DNA of 64,000 bases from positions 310,001 to 374,000 of the forward strand of contig CAWDLR010000004.1 in assembly GCA_963803125.1 (NCBI GenBank), read 5' to 3'. Positions 7,703 to 17,600 of this stretch are shown here, one piece after another; position 1 is the first letter of the stretch; each line of letters opens with the position of its first letter. The position numbers were made by a program, and so were the translations under genes. The DNA is from G963675935 sp963803125 (GTDB lineage Bacteria > Planctomycetota > Planctomycetia > Pirellulales > Thermoguttaceae). Under the pieces are notes generated by a model. That model was given only the letters and a program-made list of their open reading frames with translations. It made no database searches and had not been told where the DNA came from.

Positions 7703-8500
7703 TCAGTCTGACTTCCCGGAAGTCCGTCGCAGCAGCGGATGGCCGGTGTAGAGATGGTAGCGGTCGCAGCCGAAGCGCTCGGCGAGCCGACAGACCAACG
7801 CCGAACGGACGCCGGTCATTCGCACGGGGCCACAACGCTCGGCGACCAGACAGCTCATCGGGGCTGCGGCGGACGGGTCGCTGCGGACGAGCCGAAACAG
7901 GCCCAGCGGAGGAGAGACGTTCAGGTAAGCCCCGTAGTACGTCGTCCAATGGCGAACGGCGATGCCCAGGGCCGCCAGTTGGCCGGTGCGGCCCCAAACG
8001 CCGAGTCGGGAGGCGGACGGAGCAGGTTTCGCGGCAGCGTTGTCGGCGATGGAAGGACTTCGCAGCGACACCTCCTCCGTCCCTTTTGCATGAGATGGCA
8101 CATTCAGGTCATCGAGGGCTTCGATGATGCCGGTCTGAAGGCGGCGGAGAAACTCGCCGACGGAGAGGCCGTGCCAGCCGAGCGGCACGATCGGGTAGAT
8201 GGCCAACTGGCCGGGGGAGTGCATCAGACAGCCGCCGCCGCGGTTGACCCAGCGGACTTCGATCTGCCGGTTCCGCACCAGACTGCTCTGCATGGCCACC
8301 TCGGCCGGCGACCCGCCGCGGCCGACCGTGATCAGCGGCGGATGTTCGCACAAGAGCAGGACGACCTGGCCATCGTCGCGCCGGCGCGATTCTTCGACCA
8401 ACCGTTGTTGCAGGCTGAGTGCCACGTCGAAATCGACTTGGCCCAGCAGGAAGGCTTCGAGGGCCGGGCGGGGCGATTCGATTTCTGAGAGTGGCGGCAT
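7703..8500 (-). CDS. LipB-like protein lacking the usual catalytic Lys and Cys
   Basis: 265 residues with the fold signatures of octanoyltransferase LipB: RGGGCLMHSPGQLAIYPI near residue 87 and GIAVRHWTTYYGAYLNV near 179. In LipB the reaction moves an octanoyl group from ACP to lipoyl domains through a Cys/Lys pair. The position of the Lys (K-I-x-S-L-G in E. coli) reads Q174, and the Cys of N-P-C-G reads D208. About 30 extra residues (140-170) precede the active-site region. It may be a divergent transferase, a ligase-like relative, or inactive. The start at 8500 has only a weak ribosome site. Confidence 0.7.
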   Translation of the reverse strand: MPPLSEIESPRPALEAFLLGQVDFDVALSLQQRLVEESRRRDDGQVVLLLCEHPPLITVGRGGSPAEVAMQSSLVRNRQIEVRWVNRGGGCLMHSPGQLAIYPIVPLGWHGLSVGEFLRRLQTGIIEALDDLNVPSHAKGTEEVSLRSPSIADNAAAKPAPSASRLGVWGRTGQLAALGIAVRHWTTYYGAYLNVSPPLGLFRLVRSDPSAAAPMSCLVAERCGPVRMTGVRSALVCRLAERFGCDRYHLYTGHPLLRRTSGKSD

Positions 8501-8531
8501 GAGAGAGCGGACTGGCCCGGATTAAAGCAAA

Positions 8532-8556
8532 GGGGTGGCAATGCAACTGCCACCCC
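8532..8556. repeat. REP-like palindrome, GGGGTGGCA family
   Basis: GGGGTGGCA at 8532-8540 pairs with TGCCACCCC at 8548-8556 across a 7-base loop. It sits between the lipB-like and thuA-like genes. Related copies are near 12687 and 54032. Confidence 0.75.
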
Positions 8557-8582
8557 AACCCAGATGCGGAACCGCGAGCGGT

Positions 8583-9446
8583 TCAGTATTTCGTCTTGTT
8601 CGCGTCAGGGGTCACTTCGGCGATGTTCGGCGTCACGTCGGCGTCGGCGTCGTGCAGCGCCCAGGCGAGACCGCCCATGAGCACCTGGCGGAAGATCTTC
8701 TGCTTCCAGACCCAGTCGTGGCCCATCGAAGTGTAGAAGACGCGCCCCTTGCCGTTCATCCGCGCCCACGTGGCCGGATAGGGCGGGCGCTGGTAGGGCG
8801 CGCCGGCCATCCCGTTGGTCTCCTGCACGAGGATGACGTGCAAGTCCTTGGCGAACTTGTTGAGCGTATACCATTCCTCGAACAGAGTGAACGACTTGCC
8901 GAGCCCTTCCATGCCGGGGAACTTCGGCGAGACGACCTTCATCGTCGCCTTCTGCGGGGCGCCGTGGATGATGAACTCCGCCCCGATCATGGCGATGTAG
9001 GGATCGACGCCGGCGCTGTGGAAGCTGTCGGTGGAGGAGTGGATGCCGACGAAGCCCTTGCCGGCCCCGATGGCGTCGAGGAATTTCTTCTTTCCCTCGG
9101 GCGATATCGGCCCGCCGGGCTGGGGATGATCGCACTTTCCGCATAAGTTGCCGGAGGTGTAAAAAACGAAGGCGTCGAACTGGTCGAGATCGCCGTCGAA
9201 GACCGCGCCGTCCTTGGTGCAGACGACCTCGATGCCGTCCTTCTTTCCCCACTTGGTCAACAGCTTCTCCGATTCGCTAAGCTGGTCGTCTTTGCGGGTG
9301 ACCGGCGGGTGCTCGAAGCCGGCGCTGCGGGTAAAGCAGAGCACTTTGTGCGATTTCTTCTCGGCGGCGGCGAGCAAGTCGAGCGGGAAGGCCGACAGCC
9401 CGATGGCGGCGGCACCGGTTGTCAAGAGCATGTCGCGGCGATTCAT
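8583..9446 (-). CDS. ThuA-like domain secreted protein
   Basis: 287 residues from ATG 9446 with AAGGAG upstream. The N-terminus is a Tat-type signal (MNRRDMLLTTGAAAIGLSAF). The mature protein matches the ThuA / trehalose-utilisation family, a glutamine-amidotransferase-like fold common in planctomycetes: VLCFTRSAGFEH, FDAFVFYTSG, GKGFVGIHSSTDSF, a late YPATWAR..GKGRVFYTSMGHD, and GGLAWAL at the end. These proteins are thought to act in sugar metabolism, but the reaction is unknown. Export by Tat implies it folds in the cytoplasm first. Confidence 0.88.
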   Translation of the reverse strand: MNRRDMLLTTGAAAIGLSAFPLDLLAAAEKKSHKVLCFTRSAGFEHPPVTRKDDQLSESEKLLTKWGKKDGIEVVCTKDGAVFDGDLDQFDAFVFYTSGNLCGKCDHPQPGGPISPEGKKKFLDAIGAGKGFVGIHSSTDSFHSAGVDPYIAMIGAEFIIHGAPQKATMKVVSPKFPGMEGLGKSFTLFEEWYTLNKFAKDLHVILVQETNGMAGAPYQRPPYPATWARMNGKGRVFYTSMGHDWVWKQKIFRQVLMGGLAWALHDADADVTPNIAEVTPDANKTKY

Positions 9447-9809
9447 GGGGAGGTCTCCTTGAGGAAGGCGGGAGGGGTTTGGATGGGAAACGCCATCATT
9501 ATAGGCGCGCCGCTGCCGCTTGCCAAGCAAGTGCCGAATCCGCTCAACGGGACCGGAGATTGCTGATTGTTGATTGTTGATTTCGGATTACTGGTTGACA
9601 AATGGCGATCTGGGCTCTGAGATTGGGCATGAGGCCCGGGAAGCCGCTTGCGGTTTCGCACAGCCTACGCCCCGCGGAAAGCCCCTCCGGGGCGTTCCAC
9701 CGGCTGCGGCGACCCGCGGCCGTGCGAACCCCCTATTGAAAACCGCTGATTTGCACTACAATGACAGAGTTTCAGGATGGGCTCGGCAACGCGACGAGGA
9801 ATGGGTCGA
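9447..9809. promoter_or_regulatory. Divergent intergenic region with candidate purD promoter
   Basis: About 360 bases between the divergent thuA-like gene and purD. TTGAAA at 9736-9741 and TACAAT at 9757-9762 look like -35 and -10 boxes with a short 15-base spacer, 48 bases before the purD start. The rest contains short TGATTGTTGATTG repeats and no gene that I can see. Confidence 0.35.
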
Positions 9810-11090
9810 ATGAACGTGCTGGTGGTGGGCAATGGCGGTCGGGAACACGCGCTGGCGTGGAAAATCACGCAAAGCCCGCGGGCCGACCACGTCTTTGTGG
9901 CCCCGGGCAACGCCGGCACCGATCTGGACGGCGAAAACGTGGGCATCCCCGCGTCGGACGTTGCCGGCCTGATCCGCTTTGCCAAGGAGAATGACGTGGG
10001 GCTGTGCGTCGTCGGGCCCGAGGCTCCGTTGGCCGCCGGAATCGTCGATGCCTTCGAGGCGGCGGGGCTGCGGGCGTTCGGGCCGCATCGCGCGGCAGCC
10101 GAACTGGAAAGCAGCAAGGTCTTCTGCAAGAATCTGCTCCGCCACGCCGACGTCCCCACGGCCGACTACCAGGTCTTCGCCGATGCCGACGAGGCCCTGC
10201 GGTTCCTCAACGATCGCGAGGACGTGCCGGTGGTGGTGAAGGCCGACGGGCTGGCCGCCGGCAAGGGGGTGGTCGTCTGTGCCGGCCGCGACGAGGCGAT
10301 CGCGGCGGTCGAGCAGATCGCCCGGCAGCGAGTTTTTGGCGCTGCCGGCGACCGGCTGGTGATCGAGGAGCGGCTCGACGGCCAGGAGGCGAGCGTGCTG
10401 GCGATTACCGACGGTCAGACGATCGTCACGCTTCAGCCCGCCCAGGACCACAAGGCGGCGTTCGACGGCGACACCGGCCCGAACACCGGCGGCATGGGGG
10501 CGTATTGCCCGGCACCACTGGTGGATGACGCCGCGCTGCATTGGATCGAAGAGCACGTGCTGGTGCCGACGGTTCACGCCATGAAGCGTGCCCGCCGGCC
10601 GTTCCGCGGCGTGCTCTACGCCGGTTTGATGATGACCCGGCAGGGGCCGAAGGTGCTCGAATACAACGTCCGCTTCGGCGATCCCGAGTGCCAGCCGCTC
10701 TTGATGCGGCTGAAGACCGACATTTTGGACCTCTTGGAGGCGACGGTCGAAGGGCGGCTCGATCAGATCGGCCCGCTGGAGTGGGATCCGCGTCCGGCGG
10801 TGTGCGTGGTAATGGCCAGCCAAGGTTATCCGGGCGATTTTAAAAAGGGCCATCCGATCCGCGGCCTGGTCGACGCCGATTTGCTGCCCGACGTGAAGGT
10901 CTTTCACGCCGGCACGGCGCTGTCGAACGGCGACGTCATCACCGCCGGCGGCCGGGTGTTGGACGTCACCGCGCTAGGCGAGAGCATCGCCAAAGCCAAG
11001 CTGAACGCCTACCGCGCGGTGAAGTGCATCCGCTGGCCCGGCGCGTGGTGCCGCAAAGATATCTCCGACAAGGCGATGCAGCGGGCATAG
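9810..11090 (+). CDS. purD: Phosphoribosylamine--glycine ligase PurD
   Basis: 426 residues, normal for GAR synthetase, which joins phosphoribosylamine and glycine using ATP in purine synthesis. The start at 9810 (MNVLVVGNGGREHAL) follows GAGGA. The N-terminal Rossmann-type motif is followed by the ATP-grasp region (VVKADGLAAGKGV, QDHKAAFDGDTGPNTGGMG, YAGLMMT, EYNVRFGDPECQ) and the C-terminal GHPIRGL and FHAGTAL regions. The Gly-rich loop and the GDPE metal site are intact. The last 30 residues are somewhat unusual (RWPGAWCRKDIS) but length and frame hold. It is a single-gene unit; no other pur gene is adjacent. Confidence 0.96.
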   Translation: MNVLVVGNGGREHALAWKITQSPRADHVFVAPGNAGTDLDGENVGIPASDVAGLIRFAKENDVGLCVVGPEAPLAAGIVDAFEAAGLRAFGPHRAAAELESSKVFCKNLLRHADVPTADYQVFADADEALRFLNDREDVPVVVKADGLAAGKGVVVCAGRDEAIAAVEQIARQRVFGAAGDRLVIEERLDGQEASVLAITDGQTIVTLQPAQDHKAAFDGDTGPNTGGMGAYCPAPLVDDAALHWIEEHVLVPTVHAMKRARRPFRGVLYAGLMMTRQGPKVLEYNVRFGDPECQPLLMRLKTDILDLLEATVEGRLDQIGPLEWDPRPAVCVVMASQGYPGDFKKGHPIRGLVDADLLPDVKVFHAGTALSNGDVITAGGRVLDVTALGESIAKAKLNAYRAVKCIRWPGAWCRKDISDKAMQRA

Positions 11091-11093
11091 CGG

Positions 11094-11498
11094 CTACGAC
11101 CGCTCGTGCATCGTCGCCCAGAATTGCCTCGGGGTTACGATGCGGCATCGTGCAAAACGCTTCAAGACGAGCAGGTCGTCGTCGCCCGTGACGATGTAGT
11201 CGGCCTTGCCGGCTTCCGCCAACCCCAGGATGTGCGCGTCGCCAGCGTCGCGGCAGGCGTCGGCGGCGACAGCGGCGGGCTCCAGCAACGAGGCGTTCTC
11301 GCGCAGCAGGCGTTCGATGTCTGCCGCGGTCTGCCGCTGCAATCTCACTTTCTTGACGAGATTTCGTCGAATCTCCTCCAAGAGCGGCTCGCTCAGCAGG
11401 ATTTCGTGACTGCCGAGGCAGAGTTCGAAGAGCGCCTCGCACAACCCTCGCGCCGCAAAAGCCGCCACCATGACGTTGGCGTCCAGCACGATCCTCAT
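11094..11498 (-). CDS. PIN-domain toxin
   Basis: 134 residues with a PIN ribonuclease fold: the first acidic residue in MRIVLDANVMVAAF (Asp6), a central Glu (EEIRRNL), then DAGDAHILGLAEAGKADYIVTGDDDLL, which supplies the remaining acidic residues for metal binding. It overlaps the upstream antitoxin gene by 4 bases (ATGA), the normal arrangement for a toxin-antitoxin pair. It probably cleaves RNA when released. It converges on purD, with 3 bases between their ends. Confidence 0.85.
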   Translation of the reverse strand: MRIVLDANVMVAAFAARGLCEALFELCLGSHEILLSEPLLEEIRRNLVKKVRLQRQTAADIERLLRENASLLEPAAVAADACRDAGDAHILGLAEAGKADYIVTGDDDLLVLKRFARCRIVTPRQFWATMHERS

Positions 11499-11710
11499 GA
11501 GATGGCCCGAAAAACGTCCTCGTCGGTCAAGAGCCCTTGCGCCTCGGCAAAGGGAAGCGTGCGTTTGCGGAGTGCTCGAAACCGCTCGATGGCCACGTAG
11601 CGGCGGAGCGACTCGCGCACCAGGTCGCTGACGGGAACGCTTTGCCGAGAACTGATCTCGAGCAGATCGGCCCGCAATTCGTCAGGGATTCGGACGGTAA
11701 GCGTGTTCAT
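11495..11710 (-). CDS. Ribbon-helix-helix antitoxin
   Basis: 71 residues from ATG 11710. NTLTVRIPDELRADLLEIS followed by VPVSDLVRESLRRYVAI is a ribbon-helix-helix DNA-binding unit. The C-terminal tail (EAQGLLTDEDVFRAI) is the kind of segment that binds a PIN partner. The stop overlaps the toxin start. Such antitoxins usually repress their own promoter, which should lie just upstream of 11710, where AT-rich sequence is seen (ACATTGTAGCACG). Confidence 0.85.
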   Translation of the reverse strand: MNTLTVRIPDELRADLLEISSRQSVPVSDLVRESLRRYVAIERFRALRKRTLPFAEAQGLLTDEDVFRAIS

Positions 11711-11885
11711 GTAGTACATTGTAGCACGCATGCCGGGATCGTCAAGATGTGGTCCAATGAGCCTTCAGATAGTCGTCGATAGGAACCGGTCCGTCGAATG
11801 GATACCACGCTCGAACAGGCAGGTTACGCGGCGGTTCATTGGCCCACCGTCTGCGACCCGCGGGCGGATGACGCCGGGCGGCGCG

Positions 11886-12386
11886 TCAATAAATGTACTC
11901 GTCGTCGTCACCGATGTCTCCACGACACCTGTGATACCAGAGTGTGATGCTATCCTTGGTATACCCGCGCAAGCGTGCCAGATTGGCGTCGTCGGACGCC
12001 TTACGGTTGGGATAGTCGCTGAGAATGCAGATCAACATGCGGCGGGTGTTTTCCGGGTCCTGCAACTCGACAGCGCCCGGCACGCGACGGTGAAGCCCGC
12101 CAACGAGGACGCGCGTGTAGGGATTGGGTTCGCCCATCAGTGCAAGGACGGCAAACCGTTCTTCGCGGCCGTCGCGGTCGATGATCTTGATGCCGATGCT
12201 GCCGCCGTCCATAAAGTAGTAGGTCCTGACGGTCTTGTATGGCTGCTGAAGGGAGAGAAGCCGGGGATGGACCTTTTGGCGGTCATAACGTGGATCGGGC
12301 TGGAATGCAATAAAAAGCGACGCGGCGAGAGCGAGCAGGACAATCAACCCAACAACGACTATCGCTGTCTTGTGCCGCAACTTCAT
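11886..12386 (-). CDS. Hypothetical membrane-anchored protein
   Basis: 166 residues from ATG 12386 (MKLRHKTAIVVVGLIVLLAL), so an N-terminal anchor with the rest outside. The soluble part includes a beta-rich stretch (YYFMDGGSIGIKIIDRDG) and an acidic end (GDIGDDDEYIY). I do not recognise a family. A longer frame to 12509 overlaps the upstream small gene and is less likely. Confidence 0.6.
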   Translation of the reverse strand: MKLRHKTAIVVVGLIVLLALAASLFIAFQPDPRYDRQKVHPRLLSLQQPYKTVRTYYFMDGGSIGIKIIDRDGREERFAVLALMGEPNPYTRVLVGGLHRRVPGAVELQDPENTRRMLICILSDYPNRKASDDANLARLRGYTKDSITLWYHRCRGDIGDDDEYIY

Positions 12387-12402
12387 GGCGCTATCTAAAC
12401 CC

Positions 12403-12630
12403 TCAACCGCCCGCCACCGCCAGCGCCCGCCGGGCCGACTCCGGCAATTCGATCGGCGCGAAGATTGAGTCCGGATAGAGGTAGCCATCCGGTTCGGACG
12501 CGTCTTCATCTACGATACGGAGCATGTTGTGCGCTTGGGCTTCGGCATCCGGAAGCCTGCGGTAGACTTTGCCGAGGATAAGACTTGCCGGATTGTCGGT
12601 ATTGTTGATGCAGATGACGTAGTCGCTCAT
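12403..12630 (-). CDS. Small conserved hypothetical protein
   Basis: 75 residues from ATG 12630 (MSDYVICINNTDNPASLILGK). It resembles a small family of uncharacterised bacterial proteins with the outline VY+RLPD...MLRIVDE...YLYP..F.PIELP..A. The sequence suggests a small beta-barrel fold. It sits 16 bases upstream of the membrane-anchored hypothetical and may be co-transcribed with it. Confidence 0.7.
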   Translation of the reverse strand: MSDYVICINNTDNPASLILGKVYRRLPDAEAQAHNMLRIVDEDASEPDGYLYPDSIFAPIELPESARRALAVAGG

Positions 12631-12686
12631 CTCACCACCTGGCAAAAGTATACGCTCGCCGGAGAGGATCTACAAGAAATGCAGTC

Positions 12687-12810
12687 GGGGCGACAGTGCA
12701 ACTGCCGCCCCAACGTGTTCGTCTTGCTCTCGGGCCCTCACCCTAACCCTCTCCCAAAGGGAGAGGGGACAACGGGCTAACCTCTCCCAAAGGCAGAGGG
12801 GACAAATGCA
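12687..12810. repeat. REP-like palindrome plus CT/GA repeats
   Basis: A GGGGCGACAGT..ACTGCCGCCCC palindrome (12687-12711) is followed by two CCTCTCCCAAAGG(G/C)AGAGGGGAC units (about 12750-12803). The same unit recurs at 51.79-51.89 kb. It lies between the ends of converging and tandem genes and may act as a terminator. Confidence 0.65.
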
Positions 12811-12819
12811 CGAACTCGC

Positions 12820-14364
12820 TTAGAACCGCCGCTCTAAACCGAGATGGAACCCCTGCGCCCAGAAGGAATCGGTCTTGCCGGGGAACTGGGGGAAGGGCAG
12901 TCCACCACTGGTGGCTGGCGGGAAGTTGCGCGGATCGAGGTTCAGGTTGACCTGGTCGGCGGCCTTCGCTACGGTGCCCCAGTAGAGCAGGTCGTAGCCG
13001 ATGTACGTCCGCCAATGGCAGCTAAGCTGATAGCCGAGCTCCAGTCCCAACTGCGGCACGACCGTGAACGAATCGCGCTGGTAGATGCCGCCGTTGGTGG
13101 TACCGGCAAGGATGCCCGAGTCGTAGGTCGTGGTCGGTCCGCCCACGGGCGTAATTGCGGTTTGGCCGTTGATGGTGATGGTCTGGTGGTTGTTGCCCAT
13201 CGCGATTTTCGTGAGGACTTCCAGTGACCAGCGGCCGCGATAGATTTGGGTGCGCAGGCCGATTTCGCTTCCGTAGAAATCGTTGCGGGTGCGGAAGTTG
13301 TCGTTGATCGCAAAGGTAGTTCCCAGCGTCGGGCCCGGCGACGTAACCATGAGGTCTTCGGTGACGCCGAGGAAGTCGGACAGGTTATAGTAGCGGAAAC
13401 CGACCAACAGATCGGTGCGGCAGCAGCAGAGCGCCGGCACGCAGCAGCAGTCGCCGCATGTCGCGCCACTGCAACTGCCGGAACCGCAGGAACCACAGGA
13501 CTCAGAGCAGTCGCAGCACTCGCACGGGCAGCACGAGCCGCACGAGCAGAGATTGCGGCTGAAGGTTACCCCGGCGCCCTGAAAGTAGGTGCGGGCGTCG
13601 GCGCCGGCGGTTCCCTGAACCGTGCCCGGATAGGCGACCAGTTCGCTCGCTTGGGCGTTGGTTTCAACGTTGAAGAAGGGGCGTGCCAAGATCGGGAAAC
13701 CGGTGGAGAACATGTTGAAATCGTCCCGCCGCTCGCCCAGCGAGAGGTAGTCGAACTCCACGTCCCACTTGTGGCAGCAGTCGAGATACATTCCTAGGGT
13801 CGTGCGGAAACCGGATCGCATATCGGTGCCCACGGTCGCATCGCCGAACAAGACCGTCGTACCCGGAGCGCCCAAAACGCCGGCTTCAGCGACGGGCGTC
13901 CCGGTTGGGCTGGTGGTTATTAGGGGCGGCAGCTTCGTGCCGTTGGTCCACCACGCCAAGTAATCGGTACGCAACCAGTACTTACCGGGCGGACTGCAAA
14001 TCGGGCCGCAGGCGTCGTCGCACTCCTCCCCTTCGCAACACTGAGGATTGCCAGGCGCGGCGGCGCCCTCGGGGGTCGGGACGGCCTCTGGCGGCGGAAC
14101 CCTCTCCAGCGACGGCTTCGCCGTTGACGCCGCGGCGTTCGATGGAGCGGGGGCGGGGGCGACTGTCGGCGCCCCACCGGTGACCGGACCTGCGCCGGCG
14201 GGGGCAGGAGCATAATACGCTGGCGCCATGCTCGAAATCACCGGAGCGGCCGGCGACGCGGCCATCAGTTCCTCGGCCGCCCATGACGGCTGTTGGCCTG
14301 TCCAAAACAACACGCCGGCAACCAGCACGCCGGCACACCACACCGAGATCGACTTCGCCGTCAT
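12820..14364 (-). CDS. BBP7-family outer-membrane beta-barrel protein with Cys-rich insert
   Basis: 514 residues. Signal peptide at 1-29 (cleavage near PSWAAEE), then an Ala/Pro-rich linker to about 105. YWLRTDYLAWWTNG opens the barrel and the C-terminus GFHLGLERRF ends in Phe, the usual BAM recognition signal. Paired strands such as GFRTTLGMYLDCCHKWDVEFDYLSL and VPQLGLELGYQLS match the BBP7 family, which is abundant in planctomycetes. Between about residues 270 and 318 is a stretch with roughly twenty cysteines (CSCGSCCPCECC, CGDCCCVPALCCC), probably a surface loop that binds metal or cross-links. Function is unknown; a structural or pore role is likely. Confidence 0.85.
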   Translation of the reverse strand: MTAKSISVWCAGVLVAGVLFWTGQQPSWAAEELMAASPAAPVISSMAPAYYAPAPAGAGPVTGGAPTVAPAPAPSNAAASTAKPSLERVPPPEAVPTPEGAAAPGNPQCCEGEECDDACGPICSPPGKYWLRTDYLAWWTNGTKLPPLITTSPTGTPVAEAGVLGAPGTTVLFGDATVGTDMRSGFRTTLGMYLDCCHKWDVEFDYLSLGERRDDFNMFSTGFPILARPFFNVETNAQASELVAYPGTVQGTAGADARTYFQGAGVTFSRNLCSCGSCCPCECCDCSESCGSCGSGSCSGATCGDCCCVPALCCCRTDLLVGFRYYNLSDFLGVTEDLMVTSPGPTLGTTFAINDNFRTRNDFYGSEIGLRTQIYRGRWSLEVLTKIAMGNNHQTITINGQTAITPVGGPTTTYDSGILAGTTNGGIYQRDSFTVVPQLGLELGYQLSCHWRTYIGYDLLYWGTVAKAADQVNLNLDPRNFPPATSGGLPFPQFPGKTDSFWAQGFHLGLERRF

Positions 14365-14687
14365 GGCTTCCCCCCTTGAGTAGCGTTAATGCCGCATTGA
14401 CCCGAACGGTCAGAATGAGTTTGTGGAAAGAAACGATTGTTCGTCTTTTAACGCATCGGCAAGATTTGCCGACAGCATTAGGCTTAACGACTGCAAGTGC
14501 ATGAAAATAGGGAGAATAGGAAGACGCGGCAATTCCTCTCCACCATCTGGCAAGTCATGCCGGGCACACAATGTCGGGGGCACGCCACTGGGCGAAGTTC
14601 TGTTACAATAAAGGGTTCGTCCCAAAGCCGGCCACTCGCGGTCACCCCCTTGCTCCCGGCGGCGTATCAGCGAAGACACAAGTCCCA
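14365..14687. promoter_or_regulatory. Divergent promoter region of the barrel gene and uvrA
   Basis: About 320 bases with no gene that I can support. A TTACAATA box near 14603-14610 could be a -10 element for uvrA. No LexA-type operator is evident by eye. Confidence 0.3.
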
Positions 14688-17600
14688 ATGCCTGCTTCCG
14701 ATATCCTCATTCGCGGTGCGCGGGAACATAACCTCCGCGACGTGAATTTGTCGCTGCCGCGAAACCGCCTGATCTGCTTTACCGGGGTCAGCGGATCGGG
14801 CAAGAGCTCGTTGGCCTTCGACACCCTGTATGCCGAGGGACAGCGGCGCTACGTGCAGAGCCTGTCCAGCTTCGCCCGGCAATTCTTGGGGCAGATGCCC
14901 AAGCCCGACGTGGATCTGATCTCCGGCCTGAACCCGGCGATCTCGATTTCGCAGAAGAGCGGCGGGCAGAATCCGCGCTCGACCGTCGGCACGATCACCG
15001 AGATTTACGATTATCTGCGGGTGCTGTTCGCCCGCGTCGGCCGGGGACGTTGCTGGCAGTGCGGAAGGCCGATCACGGCGCAGACCCGCGAGCAGATTAT
15101 CGCGCGGATTCTCGCCCTGCCGGACGGCGCGCTTCCTAGTGTTGGCCCCGCTGGTGCGCGGCCAGAAGGGGGAGCACCGCGATCTGTTCGCCGATCTGCT
15201 GAAACAGGGTTTCGCCCGGGCGCGGGTCGACGGCCGCGTGGTTCATCTCAGCGACGATTTGCGGCTCGACCGGCAGATGCGGCACAACATCGAAGTCGTC
15301 GTCGATCGCCTGGTGGCCGGTCCCAAGGTGCGGCCGCGCTTGGCCGAGGCGGTTGATCTGGCGCTGCGGCTGGGGGACGGGAATCTGGTCGTGGCGGAAG
15401 AGGGGAGAGAGGGGGGGGGAGAGGGGCGAGAGGAGAGGGGAGAGGGGAGAGGGCTGAGCACTCTGGTCCCCAGTGAGGTCGGCAGTCGGCAGTCGGCAGC
15501 CGGCAGTAATGAAAGCCGCTCCCTGCATTCAACAATCAGCAATCAACAATCAGCAATCCCTCTCCCCGCTCCCCTCTCCCCTCTCCCCCCTCCGCTAACG
15601 CTCTCCGCCCACTACGCCTGCACACACTGCGGCCTGAGTTTCGAGCCGCCCAGCCCGCAACTGTTCAGCTTCAACAGTCCGCAGGGGATGTGCCCCGAGT
15701 GCGACGGCCTGGGGCAAATCTACACCTTCGACCCCGAGCGGCTGATTTCGGAGCCGAGCCGGTCATTCCAGCAGGGCTGCATCGAGCTGGTCGGCGCGTG
15801 GCGCGACATGGGCCGCTGGCGGCGGCACATCTATCGCGGCGTGGCCGAAACGCTGGAACGAAAGATGGGGCTACCGGCGGGGGCCGTGCTCGAAACCGCG
15901 TGGGAAGAGCTCGATCCGGCGTTGCAGCACGCCCTGCTCTGGGGCACCGGCGACGAGCACATCACCTTCACCTGGCGGAGCGGCACGGCCGGACACAAGT
16001 GGGGCGGCCGCTACGAAGGCATCATCCCCAAGCTGCTCTCGCAATACCGAACCACCCACAGCCGTTTGCAGCGGCGGCAGTTGGAAAAGTACATGTGCGT
16101 GCTGGACTGCCAGCAATGCCACGGGGCACGGTTGAACCCGCAGGCGCGGGCGGTGACGTTGGCCAGCCGCGTGCCGGCGTTCGCCGATCGCCCCGAGCGC
16201 TCGCTGCCGGAGGTCTGCGCGATGGCCGTCTCGCGGGCGGAGGAGTTTTTCAGCGAATTGGACCTCGACGCCACCGGCCAGAAGATCGCCGCCGACGTGC
16301 TCAAGGAGATCCGCGGCCGGCTGCAATTTCTCAAGAATGTCGGCCTCGAATACCTCACGCTCGACCGCACCGCGCCGACGCTCTCCGGCGGCGAAATGCA
16401 GCGTATCCGCCTGGCCGGCCAAATCGGCTGCGGACTGGTCGGGGTTCTCTATATTCTCGACGAACCTTCCGTCGGGCTGCACCCGCGCGACAACGACCGC
16501 CTGCTGGAATCGCTCGCCCGGCTCCGCGACCAGGGCAATACGGTGATCGTCGTCGAGCACGACGAGGACACGATGCGGGCGGCCGACCATATCGTCGATT
16601 TCGGCCCTGGACCGGGCGTCCGCGGCGGGCACGTCGTCGCCGCCGGCCCTCTGGCCAAAGTGACCGCCGAGGCAAAAAGCATCACCGGGCAATATCTCTC
16701 CGGCAAGCGGAAGATCGCCATTCCCGCCCACCGCCGGCCGCTGGGCGACGCCAAACTCGTTGTCCGCGGCGCCCGGCACAACAACCTCAAGAATATCGAC
16801 GTCGAGATTCCGCTGGGAGTCTTTGTTTGCGTCACCGGCGTTTCCGGCTCGGGCAAGAGCTCGCTGGTGAACGACATTCTGGTCGAGGCTCTGCGGCGCG
16901 ATCTCGACGGCGGCCTGGGCAATCCCGGCGCACACGAGCGAATCGACGGCCTCGAGCACCTCGATAAGATGATCGCCATCGATCAGTCGCCGATCGGCCG
17001 CACGCCGCGATCGAATCCGGCCACGTATATCAAGGTCTTCGACGAGATTCGCGATCTTTACACGCAACTGCCCGAGTCGAAGGGCGGGGTTACAAGCCGG
17101 GGCGGTTCAGCTTCAACGTGGCCGGCGGCCGCTGCGAGGCCTGCGAGGGCAACGGCTCGACGAAGCTCGAAATGGATTTTCTGGCCGACGTTTGGGTCAC
17201 CTGCCCGGTGTGCGAGGGGCACCGCTTCAACCGCGAGACGCTGCAAGTGCGTTACAAGGGGAAGTCGATTTCGCAGGTGCTGGAGATGGACGTGCAGGAG
17301 GCCCTGCGGCACTTCGAGAACATCCCCGCCATCCAGCACAAGCTGCAAACGCTGCACGACGTGGGGCTCGACTACATGAAACTCGGCCAGCCCTCGCCGA
17401 CGCTCTCCGGCGGCGAGGCCCAGCGGGTCAAACTAGCCCGCGAACTGGTCAAAAAAAGCACCGGGCGGACGCTCTACCTGCTCGACGAACCCACGACCGG
17501 GCTGCACTTCGCCGACATCCAACTGCTCTTGAAGGTGCTGCACGATTTCGTCGACGCCGGCAACACGGTGCTGGTTGTCGAGCACAACACCGAAGTCATC

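Noticed and set aside
15120..15140. Programmed frameshift in uvrA
   Set aside because: Three separate breaks explained by one- or two-base losses fit indels better than recoding.
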